Assembly (NCBI RefSeq): GCF_000003815.2 | Contig: NC_049992.1 | Span: 323,930-385,929, forward strand | Reading direction: 5' to 3' | Origin: Branchiostoma floridae | Taxonomy: Eukaryota > Chordata > Leptocardii > Amphioxiformes > Branchiostomatidae | Length of the DNA: 62,000 nt | The notes under the pieces: generated by a model | Seen by the model: only the letters and a program-made list of their open reading frames with translations | The model's database searches: none | Told to the model about the DNA's origin: nothing | In this document: piece by piece, positions 10,778 through 22,900 of the stretch | Numbering within the stretch: the stretch's first letter is position 1 | Layout of the letters: every line of letters begins with the position of its first letter | Translations under genes and position numbers: made by a program

Positions 10778-10906
10778 CTCACTCACTCACTCACTCACTC
10801 ACTCACTCACTCACTCACTCACTCACTCACTCACTCACTCACTCACTCACTCACTCACTCACTCACTCACTCACTCACTCACTCACTCACTCACTCACTC
10901 ACTCAC
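10778..10906. repeat. (ACTC)n microsatellite
   Basis: About 32 uninterrupted ACTC units. I see no gene in 10150-12120 around it. Confidence 0.97.
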
Positions 10907-11740
10907 GGCCCATAACTACAGTGGTCTGTACATATGACGTTGACGGTCACTTTATACCACGTGCACTTACCACTGCGTCACGTGGGCCAGCTTAATATCA
11001 AAAATGTTACACGAGGTGGAATATTGCAATTTGGAACACCCACAAATTTGTAACATGAGGTTAAAAGATGTTGATGTATTGTCATGTGTACATGTCTTCA
11101 GGATTTTGAAATTCATCGGAAATGGATAACGAAAAGGTTACAAATTCATCAATGAAAAAATTGCGCGGTAAGGACACGCCCGGGCCTTTTGGCACTGTAT
11201 CCATTCCTACAGGGCAAACCAAACATTTATCTGCACAGAAAATATTTCTGGTGACGATCTCACCATTGTAACGATGAAAGTAAAATCCGAACTGAATTCA
11301 GGCGACTGTTTGTCCAACGCAAGTGGGCACGTACACATACGCTAGTCTCCAAGAAGACGTGTCAGCTGGATAAAAAAGAGAAGAATTTGGCCAAATAGGG
11401 ACAAATGATTTGCCATTGGTTTCAGTCAGTCTTTTCAAGGAGGTTTAAAAAAAGGTGATTTTTAACCTCCTTGGTCTTTTGTAGTCTATCTAGCGGCCGG
11501 TTAGTTCCCACTCCAAGGCCAATTAACTCCTACTAGACTTTTATTCCTAATAACGTCCAAATTCCACTATTACAATTCGGCCAGGCGGGAGTCTGGTAGA
11601 AACTAAACACAGTCGGTCCCATAGAAATAATGAAACTGGAAAAAAAGTTGCTGACTCATCATCAGCACCTATAATGACTGATTGACATGATTTATGCCGT
11701 CACATCAGCTCGCTAGGATCAGTGCATAATCTGTGTTTTC

Positions 11741-11960
11741 GAAAATGCATGAAACGGCGTTTCAAAGGGTCCAGATTTGAACATATCTCCGAGTCTCTTG
11801 GCCTTCAGTGCTGGACATGGTAAAAATATGTTGCGGAGGCGTCGTCCTAAAAAATTTTTACACTCATACAGATTTGAGTGTCAAACTTAGTTCAGTTTCA
11901 GGCAAAATGTATTCCTCAAATGCAGAAAATGAGGTTTCTCCAGACCTCCCTTGCGACGGC
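11741..11960. mobile_element. fragment of the CATGCCCGTAG element family
   Basis: ATGAAACGGCGTTTCAAAGG-TCCAGATTT and the following GCCTTCAGTGCTGGACATGG resemble the body of 9590-10144, but the terminal repeats are missing. Confidence 0.5.
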
Positions 11961-12126
11961 TTGCGCCTTTGGTGCTCACGAGGACAACACGGCAGGAACA
12001 TGGCCCCAGCAAATGTCATTCAGTTTAAAATGACTGTCATTTCTACCATGTTTGTTTGTTTGTTGTTGCCTTTATTCAAACTTATTTAGATAGTGCCCCA
12101 TTCGGCCGTCAGGGTCGCTTTTCGTT

Positions 12127-12281
12127 ATCTCCAAGCAGATCCTACAGTGCCATAAGATAGTATCAAAGCTGGCAGAGGAGTGAAGCCAGCCTTGGAGTGT
12201 ATTTGCTACCAGTGCCCGCCTGGCTATACTCCTTTGCCAGCTTTGATACTATCTTATGGTACATAGGATCTGCTTGGAGAT
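12127..12281. mobile_element. foldback MITE, copy A
   Basis: ATCTCCAAGCAGATCCTACA at the left is mirrored by GGATCTGCTTGGAGAT at the right. The inverted arms extend through CATAAGATAGTATCAAAGCT for about 55 bp each. A second full copy is at 22441-22606 in a BCAS2 intron. Confidence 0.85.
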
Positions 12282-12369
12282 TACATGTAGCATGTGTAGT
12301 ATCAGGGGTCAATAAGTAATGATAAATCATTGTTGCTGATTATAGCCGATATGCTTGGCAAGTCACCGT

Positions 12370-13238
12370 AAAGTTGTTTGTGATAAGATTTTCGGAAAAC
12401 CCCGCCCTGTTCGGACAGTTCTATAGCAATGTGCATCAGCTTAGTCTGAACGTACTAAGTTTAAGCATTGCCAGGAACCCCTATGCAGACCCTCTTTTCA
12501 CACTGGACAGGGTTTTCTGCCCCATTTCCTGTCTGGACTCAGGACAGGGTTTTTGGAGAACCCGTTTGGGGTTACAAACTGATGTGGCTCCTCCATGGAA
12601 TATCAAGGGCTGCATGAAGTTCCCATCAAGTTGTGTACATAAGCGCCACGTATGTTGGTTTATGTTATGTGTAGTCAGACTGACACCCCTATGTTAAGTA
12701 GGTTCAGTCCTCCTATAGTTCAGTGCCACCACAGACTCCTAAAGTTCTGCCATGTTGGAATAAAGCTCCTCAAGTAGTTGCAATTGGCTGGCGTGGTGGC
12801 AGCTTTGGGATTTCCAGAACCCACACATTATTCACTACATTACCTTACTACATTACACATTATTCACTACATTACCTAAGTATAATACATTAGTACATGA
12901 AATTTAGCTAGTCTTCCTGCAGTACAAAAACAATGCTAAGTGAACACCTTCCGAAATCACCATTTATTTCAATGAGAATGTAAGAATAAGTGCACCATGG
13001 CTAAGAACTAGGTTTCAATTGCTGAATTACACATCAAGACCGCTTAAAATCTATCACCACAAAATATTCCCAATAAGTCTGTTTAATCATTGTGCGTCAA
13101 TTCAGTCTACCAATAAAGGTTATCATTAACACCTATTCGCTAAATACTCGAGCAATTCACAGGATATGATTTTAGACATTTTCAAACATTTCAAACAGCA
13201 CTCGTAATGTTTTAAGTTCATGGCCATAAAAGTAACAT
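12370..13238. other. intergenic stretch without recognisable feature
   Basis: Short direct repeats only (GGACAGGGTTTTC near 12507 and GGACAGGGTTTTTGG near 12543; ATTCACTACATTAC at about 12830 and 12860). No exon is supported. Confidence 0.4.
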
Positions 13239-13446
13239 AATGCTAGTTCACCTTTATCTGAGGGGTAACCTATATCCGTTGTTTAAAAAAAACGGTATTT
13301 AGGGATGGGTCATCATGCAGACAGTGGTTTCAAATTGCATGTTTTTCCAGCTTGAAACCACGGTCCTTCGATTTGATATGCCTAAACACTCTGTTTTTAG
13401 ATACAACGGATATAGGTTACCCCACAGATAAAGGTGAACTAGCATT
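13239..13446. mobile_element. MITE with GCTAGTTCACCTTTATC ends, copy A
   Basis: AATGCTAGTTCACCTTTATC at the left is mirrored by GATAAAGGTGAACTAGCATT at the right. The arms include GGGGTAACCTATATCCGTTG. Related copies are at 35801-35996 and 46024-46438. Confidence 0.85.
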
Positions 13447-13956
13447 AATGAACGTAAAGACACATTTCAGAGAGGTTATGACACATGCAAAACCAAAAGC
13501 ATTCAAATGTGAAACTACTGTGAATATTTCCTGGTTTACAGTACCACCTGAAGTTGAACATGTCCATGTGATTCTGAATAATTTCCACCGATTGGACACC
13601 TTCCTAAGTCAAGTCAAATTCTGCTGAGCTACTTTATCCTTCTTGATTGGAACATTGCAACATGATAGTCCCACTATTTCTAAAACACAGCCGTTAATTG
13701 GGAAACTATAGCCTCCACCAGGCCTTGTTGGGGAGTTATGGAGAGTAGAAATTGGCAAAAACAGGGTAAAATAATTTGTCAGGAGAGAGAGTCTGCCTGA
13801 AGGGTGACATTCACCCTAAATGCGCAGCCAAGTGTTGGCCAAACTCTATTCTCTTAATTTGGCTTGATTTGACATTTTCCAGCCCGTCTACTTAGCCTGG
13901 TGGAGACCTGAATGGATGGGGTGGAGGTTTTGAATCCAGCCCGGGCGGGACACACG

Positions 13957-16900
13957 TTAAAATGGCTCGTGGAAGGGCCAGTCAGGCATAAAGCTGACCC
14001 AGTCGAGGTGGCACGCACGGTACGGAATGTTGAACCCGTCGATGGTCGCCATCTCTTCATCCGTCAGCGCAAAGTCGAACGCCTGGATGTCGGAGAAACA
14101 GAAGTGCATTAAAAACGAGACACCTTGAATCATTTGTAAGGTTCTTTCGGCACAACCAAGGAGTAGTTACTTCCAACGTTTCGATGTCTCTCAGACACCA
14201 TCATCAGGGTAGAGTGACCTGGAAACTATTCCGTGAACTAGGCTGATGGAGTCAGCCGAAAATTTGGGGTAAGTCCCAATCAATTTTAGTGTTGTTTATT
14301 TAAAGTTTAGTTTCTTCATAATACCTGGATGTTCTGTTGGATCCTGGCCGGCGTGACGCTTTTCGGGATGACGATCGTGTCGCGTTGGACTCCCCAGCGA
14401 AGGAGGACCTGTGAGAGAGCAAAGAAAATTTCTAAATCACGTCTAACAGGAGATGGAAATGCTAAGATTAGCAGGCAGTCTTTGGCACAAACAACAACAG
14501 TCTAGCGTGTACAGCACTTGCTTTCCCTTTAAGATTCCCCGACCAAATCATACCAACTCTTTTGCATCAACGTAACTTGTCTTACCCTTGTTTCCTTTGG
14601 ACTAATTAGAATATGTCTTCCTCCCCTTTTCGCATATCTATTGATACTGAGGGACATTTTTTTCCTTTTATTTGTTTTACCAGAGTTACATCGCTCAGGC
14701 TTCAGCCTGTTTTTCAGGACTCCCTGGACACATATAGAAACAGACACCATACAATACTTGTGAACTACACAGTCACATAACTTAGGAATAAGATAACAGT
14801 GAAAGTCCTGTCAACAGTACGACTGCAGTTCAAATGATGATGGTCAACCAGTGGGATAGATCCACTCTAATTCAACTTTACCTTTTCAATGTTAAACTGT
14901 AGTATAGTANNNNNNNNNNNNNNNNNNNNNNNNNNNNNNNNNNNNNNNNNNNNNNNNNNNNNNNNNNNNNNNNNNNNNNNNNNNNNNNNNNNNNNNNNNN
15001 NNNNNNNNNNNNNNNNNNNNNNNNNNNNNNNNNNNNNNNNNNNNNNNNNNNNNNNNNNNNNNNNNNNNNNNNNNNNNNNNNNNNNNNNNNNNNNNNNNNN
15101 NNNNNNNNNNNNNNNNNNNNNNNNNNNNNNNNNNNNNNNNNNNNNNNNNNNNNNNNNNNNNNNNNNNNNNNNNNNNNNNNNNNNNNNNNNNNNNNNNNNN
15201 NNNNNNNNNNNNNNNNNNNNNNNNNNNNNNNNNNNNNNNNNNNNNNNNNNNNNNNNNNNNNNNNNNNNNNNNNNNNNNNNNNNNNNNNNNNNNNNNNNNN
15301 NNNNNNNNNNNNNNNNNNNNNNNNNNNNNNNNNNNNNNNNNNNNNNNNNNNNNNNNNNNNNNNNNNNNNNNNNNNNNNNNNNNNNNNNNNNNNNNNNNNN
15401 NNNNNNNNNNNNNNNNNNNNNNNNNNNNNNNNNNNNNNNNNNNNNNNNNNNNNNNNNNNNNNNNNNNNNNNNNNNNNNNNNNNNNNNNNNNNNNNNNNNN
15501 NNNNNNNNNNNNNNNNNNNNNNNNNNNNNNNNNNNNNNNNNNNGAGCTGGGAACCAAAATCTGACCACAATGAAGGGGCCAAGAGTCACAAAGAGTGTGA
15601 CCAGAATATTGTTCCATCTGTAGCAGGTTATTGCAGCTAAGGGGTGCTGCAAAAAGCGCTTAAGACAGAAATTCTTGAGGTGAGAGGTGAAACAATTTTG
15701 CAGCCAGCTTTTTGTGTGAAACTTGGTATTGAAATCAATCTTGACATTTGATCTGGAATTACTAGTAGATTATAACAAATCATCTTGGATACTTGGATAC
15801 TTTATGTCCATTTGCTATTCACCACTTGTATGATTTAGTAACAGTTTGCAGTTGTAATGTTCCTCATTTTGCCAACATAACCAAAATGTGAAGGGGGGGT
15901 GAATAATTTTGCATGCAACTGTAACAATTTTAAGGTACCCAGCCCTAGTTAACACACCTGTAGGACAGCAGGTTTGACCTTAGCGACATCGATGACAGCC
16001 TGGATCTGTTTACTGTTGAAGTTGGACAGGCCGATGTTCCTCAGCAGCCCGGACTCAACACAAGCTTCCAGCGCCTGAAACAAACAGGGTGCAACAAACA
16101 CACAATGTAAATATAAACTCAGGCCTGGTAATAACATATACTGGCAAAACACCGACATCTTCAGGTTATAGCAGGTAAAATGTGCAAAAGTTAGGTGTGA
16201 CGGAATCGTTCAGTGTAATACAACCAGCAGCTGCCATGCCCCTTGCCTGCGAAGCTGGTTTGTTACACTGAAGGGCGGTTATACCGGCTATATAGATACA
16301 GATACAGAAGCTGGTGTGTTACACTGAAGGGCAGTTATACCGGCTATATAGATACAGATACAGAAGATGGTGTGTCACGCCGAAGGGCGGTTATACCGGC
16401 TATACAGATACAGAAGCTGGTGTGTTATGCTGAAGGGCGGTTTTACCGGCTATACAGATACAAAGCTGGTGTGTTACGCTGAAGGGCGATTATACCGGCT
16501 ATACAAATACAGATACAGAAGCTGGTGTGTTATGCCAGAGAGCGTATATACCGCCAATACAGATGAAAAGACAAAAAAAGTCTGCACTGGCCATGATAAA
16601 ACTAGCCCATGCAATACAAGAAATACCCTGCTTTGAATTCTTAAGATGCGCCATGCTTTACAGCAAGAAGTTTGTGAATGCATCTGTAAGCAGTGACACC
16701 TATAGCTGAGGTACAATGTGAACCAGTCTGAATTGCCCAGAAGTAGGTGACAGACGGTCACCAAAATGTCGGTGAAATTAAAAGCTGTGGATGTGTAAAA
16801 AAGAGTCCCTTTATTCAGCAAGTAGGAAAGGGAACCCCCCTCCCCTGGCAGCAGTGGAATGTCTCCTTTTGCAGAGCCCATGCACAAAACATACGTGTGC

Positions 16901-19617
16901 AAATCAAACTCGGTCAAAGGTCTAAGACAACGCACCTTTCAGCCAGGACACAAAGCCTTGTGTACAGCCTGTTAATTATTTACTAAACTCTGATTCTTTC
17001 ATGTGTTTACAAATTCTCTCTGCATCTGCAAGCCTTTTTCTATAGATAGCAAATTCAGCCATTTTAATTCTACATAATTTGCAAACTCAAATTCATCCTG
17101 AAGCCTAATCTATGCATTCTGTGTTGAATGTTATTGGGACATTAATCTAGCACAAAGCAAATATAGCATGACACATAACTGCCCCCTTCCTGAATTTAGC
17201 ATGAAGCATTGTCAGGATCGAACACAAATTACCTTCCTACAACCCTTCCATGTCACTGTTAATCATTAACTAATCAGCCAGTCTTATTCTTTGCCACACA
17301 TGAACAAAATCCTCGCAACAACTGCTTACATGCAGCTTTCAATCCCACAAAAGTCTACATGCCTTTCCCCCTTCACCCCCAAAAAAGTGCAATCAACCAT
17401 TATAATTCTCTGTACTCCATGGCCAGAAACTAGTACTACCGAAGAGAGAGAGAGAGAAACAGAAAGAGAGACAGAGAGAAAGTGAGTGAGAGAGAAAGAC
17501 AGACAGAGAGACAGACAGAGAGAGAGAGAGAGTGAGACAGAGAGAGAGAGAGAGAGTGTAGCCTGCTCAAGCCTACATGTAGTGTGGGTACTACGTAGTC
17601 GCTGTCTTGTTGGGCTCTATCAGAATTTCAACAAACCTTCCAGGTGTCGGTGAAAGGGATCTCCTCTCGTATGAACTTCCCGTCGGCGTCTTTGGGAAAC
17701 ATCTCCCCGCCATCCTTGAAGCGTTTGTACGCCATGGGCCAGTGGATGAGGTACAGGTCCAGGTAGTCTAGTCCCAGGCTCGTTAGGCTCTTCCTCACCG
17801 CTCCCTCTACATCGTCAGGGTGGTGGAACACGTTCCAGATCTTACTGAAACATGAGAAACATGAGAAATGGTGGTTTAGCTTGGTTACCATATCATGAGG
17901 CACAGGTCCAGGTAGTCTAGCCCCAGGTGCCTTGGGCTCTTCTTCACTGCCTCCTCCACATCATCAGGGTGGTAGAACTAGAAGGTGCTCCACAGTTTAC
18001 TGTAACATGAGAAATGGTGGTTTAGCCTGGAAACCACATCATGAGATACAGGTCTAGGTAGTCTAGCCCCAGGCGCCTTAGGCTCTTCTTCACTGCCTCC
18101 TCCACATCATCAGGGTGGTGGAAAACGTTCCAGATTTTACTAAAAAGTACAGAACAGAAATAAGGTCAGAAAAGGTAACGGTAGTCCCGTAGCCTGGAGG
18201 TCGTAGTGGCCATGAGTTGTTTATTATCCACTGTGTCTAAGGCAAAGTATTAGAAGGTAGAGTCCAACCCTCTCTTTCCACTGCCTATTACCTCCACAAC
18301 CAAAGCCAGGTACACATATTTACACCTGGGTGGAGTGGTGAAAGTTGTGCTAAGTGCCTATTCATTAAGGCCATAGCAGTAGCCTCAATTTTCAAGGTTC
18401 GGTTAGGTTCTGTTATGCTGGGAAAGGGAATTTGCCATGGAAAGGAGTTTGCTCCATCTCATCAAAGCAGGGCAAAATCATTTCCATGGCAAACTCCCTT
18501 CCTCGGCAAACTGCCATAAGAGAACCTAAGCCAATGTTGACAATCACGAACTAGCACCTTTTCAAATCTAAGTGAATGTATATCCACAAACTGTAAGGAA
18601 AGCGACTGTGTGATGGTTTATGTTAAACAATGGATGCTCTATTTCAATACAGCCTCGTTTGCTATAGAGACTACTGACCTGGTGATGAACATATCCTCCC
18701 TCTTGACAACACCCTCGTCGAACTTGGCCTTCAGCCCGGCACCTACTTCATTCTCATTACCGTACACATGTGCGCAGTCAATGTGCCTGTAGCCAGCGTC
18801 GATGGCAGCTTTCACCGCTTCGGTTACCTGCACAAGATTACAAATAAAAAATACTGTGAATTCATTATTTTCTTTTATTTATTTGGGAGTTAAATTTGCA
18901 GAAAGGAGGTTTTTATATTGCTTCAAGTTCAATTCTATAGAACGGCAGCAACATGAAGAAAATGCATAAGTCGCACGGCCAACGCGAAGACTGCAAAAAT
19001 AACACCGTGTACATCTAAAGATTTACAGTATTTCATCTCATCTGTTTCCTCAGCCATGGTGGCTTATTCAGTGCTTTCCGAGGAGATTCTGGGAAGATAT
19101 TATTACATAACAGAGCAGAGTCCTGTTGTAGATGTATGTACTGAAAGACTTTGGTTACAAACGAACGATCAAACATTCAACCAATAAAAAAATAATTGTA
19201 TGAAACCATGCTGCAACCGTTAAATCCATGAACTTTGTGCAAACAGCCATACCGGCTTTTTTATTCGCTGCCCCTCCCCCTTTTCCTGCACGCTCTACAT
19301 TCTAAACCACAAAAAAGACACGTCGTGGACTATGATCAACACTATAAGATTGCAATCAGTAAATTTTCTGACTAACGTTAAATGTGCTAGAATGGTCTTT
19401 ATACAATACTATAGAAGCCGGTGAATTTAAGAGTTACACAACCGAAGAAGGGCGTCCTTCTACTTGAGTACAAAGGTCCCACCAGGCCAGGAAAACCGGC
19501 ACTTTGTCGGAACAAATTATGTAAAGCCTTTACCTCTCCTGGTTTTGATTTCCATGTCCCGAGTCCGAGAACCGGCATCTTTACACCTGACGGAAGCTGG
19601 ACAGAAGGCACTGCCAT
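13957..19617 (-). CDS. aldo-keto reductase, AKR1A1-like (NADP+-dependent alcohol/aldehyde reductase); one exon missing in gap
   Basis: Minus-strand exons: 19534-19617, 18679-18827, 17637-17844, 15958-16074, (missing), 14325-14408, 13957-14082. All intron phases agree. The product begins [20 protein letters not shown] and ends FHEPF. The family's tetrad is visible: Asp45 and Tyr50 ([10 protein letters not shown]), Lys79 (TSKIWN, codon split by an intron) and His112 (YLIHWP), close to AKR1A1 numbering. SNFNSKQI and [13 protein letters not shown] are further signatures. About 255 residues are visible. The missing ~70, expected to start VECHPY, should sit in the 634-N gap 14910-15543. The enzyme would reduce aldehydes to alcohols with NADPH in the cytosol. 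It is divergent from BCAS2 across a 290-bp promoter. Exon 3 is followed upstream by two decayed partial copies. The AKR1A1 assignment over AKR1B/E rests on the PAVLQ and SRQI-like region and is moderately sure. Confidence 0.9.
14174..14207 (-). ncRNA. hammerhead-like motif with canonical CTGATGA core
   Basis: On the minus strand, CTGATGA is followed by a stem pairing GTGTC with GACAT (one G-U pair), then GAAA and CGTTGG. It lies in AKR intron sequence between exons 6 and 7, inside a dispersed repeat whose neighbour (ATTCCGTGAACTAGGCTGAT, 14230-14275) recurs near 50920. Probably the 3' remnant of another Penelope-like family. Activity is uncertain. Confidence 0.35.
14910..15543. other. assembly gap (634 N) inside the AKR gene
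   Basis: Lies between AKR exons 4 and 6, so the missing coding exon or exons fall here. All long ORFs reported across it are artefacts of N. Confidence 0.95.
16250..16565 (+). repeat. ~55-bp minisatellite (AGCTGGTGTGTTAC unit), 6 copies, in AKR intron 3
   Basis: Each unit reads roughly AGCTGGTGTGTTACGCTGAA, GGGCGGTTATACCGGCTATA, then TAGATACAGATACAGA. Units vary from about 50 to 60 bp by loss of GATACA blocks. Two units occur in reverse orientation at 45770-45890 in brambleberry intron 5, so it is a dispersed minisatellite family. Confidence 0.9.
16570..17440. other. AKR intron 3 sequence without recognised feature
   Basis: AT-rich and unremarkable. No exon or repeat is recognised. Confidence 0.4.
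17443..17558. repeat. (GA)n-rich microsatellite
   Basis: Interrupted GAGAGA runs with GACA and GAAA variants, in AKR intron 3 about 80 bp from the exon 3 donor. Confidence 0.9.
17889..17999 (-). pseudogene. decayed partial copy of AKR exon 3 (copy 2)
   Basis: Minus-strand acceptor GTTACAG|TAAACTG is kept, followed by the first ~100 bp of exon 3 ([20 protein letters not shown]-like). A TAG stop interrupts the seventh codon. The copy ends before the IHWP part, so the tetrad histidine is lost. It carries the same upstream intron sequence (GAGAAATGGTGGTTTAGC) as the true exon. Confidence 0.85.
18036..18139 (-). pseudogene. partial copy of AKR exon 3 (copy 3), still open
   Basis: Acceptor TTTTTAG|TAAAATCTGG is kept and the 5' half of exon 3 reads in frame ([20 protein letters not shown]) up to about LDLYLM, where similarity stops. 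There is no donor at the break. Use of this acceptor would need a distal donor and would drop His112. It lies about 140 bp from copy 2, with 155 bp between copy 2 and the true exon. Confidence 0.85.
18408..18533. repeat. inverted repeat, MITE-like, in AKR intron 2
   Basis: GGTTAGGTTCTGTTATG faces CATAAGAGAACCTAAGCC, and AATTTGCCATGGAAA faces TTTCCATGGCAAACT. About 126 bp with no ORF. Confidence 0.65.
19055..19413 (+). repeat. dispersed repeat in AKR intron 1; inverted partner at 26172-26530
   Basis: The segment from TGGCTTATTCAGTGCTTTCC to TTTATACAATACTATAG is the reverse complement of 26172-26530, with small differences such as an added CCACAACCGGCTGCTG block. The two copies flank the BCAS2 gene in inverted orientation, 6.8 kb apart. 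Confidence 0.85.
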
Positions 19618-19907
19618 CTTTCTCAAGAAGGTCTTGGAGAATTTTGGAAGAAATCTTGAGTAGTGTTCGATGTTCCCTGCTCGCTGTTTCGCGCCACGCC
19701 AGCTGATGTGGGGTCAAAGTGCGGTCAAACGCTAATTTAACTCCGATGGAAATTTGCATACAAATTACCCAATCACAAAACGAATTTGTTGGAAGTAACC
19801 CTTGCAAGCGTCCTACGCACCAATCAGACCAACGAATGATATATTATTCCACCAATGTGAGAAGGACAAACAGGCGACATACGGTACAGTCAGAAGAAGA
19901 AAGAAAC
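19618..19907. promoter_or_regulatory. shared divergent promoter of AKR (minus) and BCAS2 (plus)
   Basis: Only 290 bp separate the two ATG codons. The interval contains three CCAAT boxes (CCCAATCACA near 19769, ACCAATCAGACC near 19819, ACCAATGTG near 19850), an octamer-like ATTTGCAT near 19753 and GGGGTCAAAGTGCGGTCAAA, a nuclear-receptor-like direct repeat, near 19711. No clear TATA box is seen. The sites are consensus matches only. Confidence 0.6.
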
Positions 19908-22900
19908 ATGGCCGGAGAAGTTCTGATCGACGCTTTGCCGTATTTTGACCAGGGCTATGACGACTCCGGCGTCCGGGAACTGGTAGGTTTGTGTGTCTGG
20001 GGGAGCTCTGAGTTACAAAGAGTGCCGTCAGCTGGAGTGAAGTAGAATTTTTGCTTCTTATGCTGTACAAAAAGCGATGAAATGTGGAGTAGACCGTTGT
20101 GGGAGGGGGGCTTTCATGGCGGCATGGATGGATTTTTTAATGTACATTTTAATTTTAATCTTTGTGTGGAACTAGTTTTGAACAGCTTATTGGCTTTTTA
20201 GCAGGTATTGGACTCTGCAACTGCTCTACCCTACTCTAATCTACTGTAATATTTATAACATGACAATAAGACTACATGACCTCATCATCCATGTGACCGT
20301 TATCCTCAATTTTTTTTTCTTAGAGTACAGTCATTAGACTGAACTTTATCTGAGAACTAAAAGTAAAGGAAGATCTGAAAGAAATCTGTAAAAGAGTTTA
20401 TTCACGTTTGTGCAATTTTAATGTGTTTTTAACTTTATCTTTGGGATACCTGGCTGAAACTTTCATACTTGTTGTTGTCCTTGTCTAACGTCTATTATTT
20501 CGCTAGATGTGGTTCATTTCTGCATCAATTTTCTATCTAGGTATAGATACTGTCTTTGCCCCAGAGAGATCTACATTGCTCTACTCATGATTGTTTTGTA
20601 AACATTTGTTTGCAGGCCCAGGCACTAGTGGAGGAGGAAACCAGACGTTACCGGCCCACAAAGAACTACCTGAGTTACCTGCCAACTCCGGATTACTCAG
20701 CTTTCGAGGTGACCAGCTTACCGATCTTATCACAAACTTATAGAAAATACCTTCCCATTGATCCCATCCAAGGACTTTTCACGGTGGTTTTAAGTTCGCG
20801 GTAGCACCATGCACTGTAGTCGCTTACTGCCAAGGGAAAATGTTTGTGGTGGATTTAAGTTTGCGGTGAGGTGGCTACCGCAAAAACCGCAAACATAAAA
20901 CCACTGCGAACATTTCTGCATTTACAGTATAATCATCTTATTCTTACTTATCGGACCCTTTGTTTTGTTGGCAGACTGAAGTGATGAAGTCAGAGTTTGA
21001 AAGACTGGAGAAGAGACAACCCATGGAGCTGCTCAGCATGAAAAGGTGATGAAAAAACTTACAAATCTTCCTCACCTCACCTATCCAATAGCTAGTTCTA
21101 GGAAAGAACAATCCTGGCGCCAAATAGCAATTACTCAAGCAACTGATTTTGGAAATGGTCAGACGTTTCAGAAAACATCCGTTATCTTTTGATGAGTTTG
21201 CCAGTGACACAGTGTCACCGACAAAAGGCAGAGGATGCTACCTGTAACGTGACTGTTTCCAAAATCATATCCAGTTGCATGAGTAATTGCTGTTTTGGCA
21301 TATCTTATTACCTGGACATCTAACCTTCATCAACGTATCACACCCTTGATTGATAATTGGGTACTAATACTTGAAGGTATGACTAGTTCTTGTTGTCGTC
21401 TGAGCTGGTATTAGATTTGTAGCCACTAAAAATGTTGTCCAGAAAATAAGTAATATGGCTGCCTTGTATTTTGTAAGTTTTTCATTTTTAAATAAGACCA
21501 AGGAACAGCCCAATACACAATAATTTAGTATTGTAATGTTATAGTGTATAATACTTGGAGGTTATTTTTAATTTCATTACCAATGAACATGTTTCTGCAG
21601 GTACGAACTTCCGGCTCCCATTTCTGGGCAGAGAAACGACATAGCAGCGTGGACGGAGTGTGTGGAAAACTCCATGGCACAGCTAGAGCACCAGGCAACA
21701 AGGTACGGGAGGGGACTTCCCATGGGAAAGAGTGGAAAGATACTGAAAATAGAATTTGATCTCTTTGGTGTTGGTAGTACTAGTAGTCATCATAATGATG
21801 TAGAAATAGAACTTTATTTTTGCAGATATATGTGCTCAGAGCATCAATATGGGACATCTTTTATGAAATATGATTATGTGCCAATTATTCAGTACATGTA
21901 AATTGCAATGTGTATTGTGGCAACTAATTGGGTAATACAATGTTTTTGTTACAATGTTGTTGTTACTTTTCTTTTCACAGAATAGAAAATCTGGAGCTGA
22001 TGTCAACATTTGGCTCAAACGCCTGGAAAGCACACAACAAGTAAGTTTGTGATAACATTTTCTTGTACCTGACATGTACAACATGCTTTTGTCAAAAGTA
22101 CATGTTTGGTGCTATGATATCTACAAGTACATCTGATTTCCATTGCCTGAAAAATGTGAAGCCCTGCTTCCGTACAGAAAGTATTGCTATATTCGTCTGT
22201 TGGAGTCTGTTTCAGTTCTTTTCATGTAACTTGTCACATAAAAGTGGCTTTGGGCCTCCTTACATGATTACCATTGAGTAAAATTAAGACAAAAATACAT
22301 CATACTAGTACTACTAGTCATGATAATCTCATCTCCAAGCAGATGTAAGGTCCAGGATAGTGTTGTACATGTAGTTGTGTTTCTGCAGCTATTTATATAC
22401 ACTCCTAAGACACTGCTAAACATCTGTTTAGAGATGGATAATCTCCAAGCAGATCCTACGGTAGCATAAGATAGTATCAAAAGCTGGCAGAGGAGTGAAG
22501 TGTCACACGTGTGTTTCACTACCGGGCAAATGGACACCTTTTGTCTGACTACACTCCTTGGCCAGTTTGGTACTATCTTATGCCATTGTAGGATCTGCTT
22601 GGAGATTAGGAGATGGATACAAACCCTGCGTGCTCACCTGTCTGTCTTTTCCCACAGCCTCCTGGTGAAGATGGTTGAAAAGGCACAGAAGGAGCTGGTT
22701 TCTCTTAGGTAAGTCTGATGCATGAGAGATTTAGATTCAGCATTGGTGCAAGTGTAGAGTGTAAAGAAACTGGGACAACGTCAATGATATTCTTAAAGTG
22801 AATTTAAGATAAAAATTGAAGGGAATGTGAGTTAATTTGGATGTCGTAATTTCTTGTCTCAAACATAGTTTGTACATGTTTAGTGCAGTCTATTGAATCC

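Noticed and set aside
14867-15652. Long ORFs of about 240-260 codons
   Set aside because: They exist only because N runs contain no stop codons; the same holds for 42955-44034.
18181-18370. Possible additional SINE (TAGCCTGGAGGTCGTAGTGG onward)
   Set aside because: It looks repetitive, but I could not find clear A and B boxes or a second good copy in the window.
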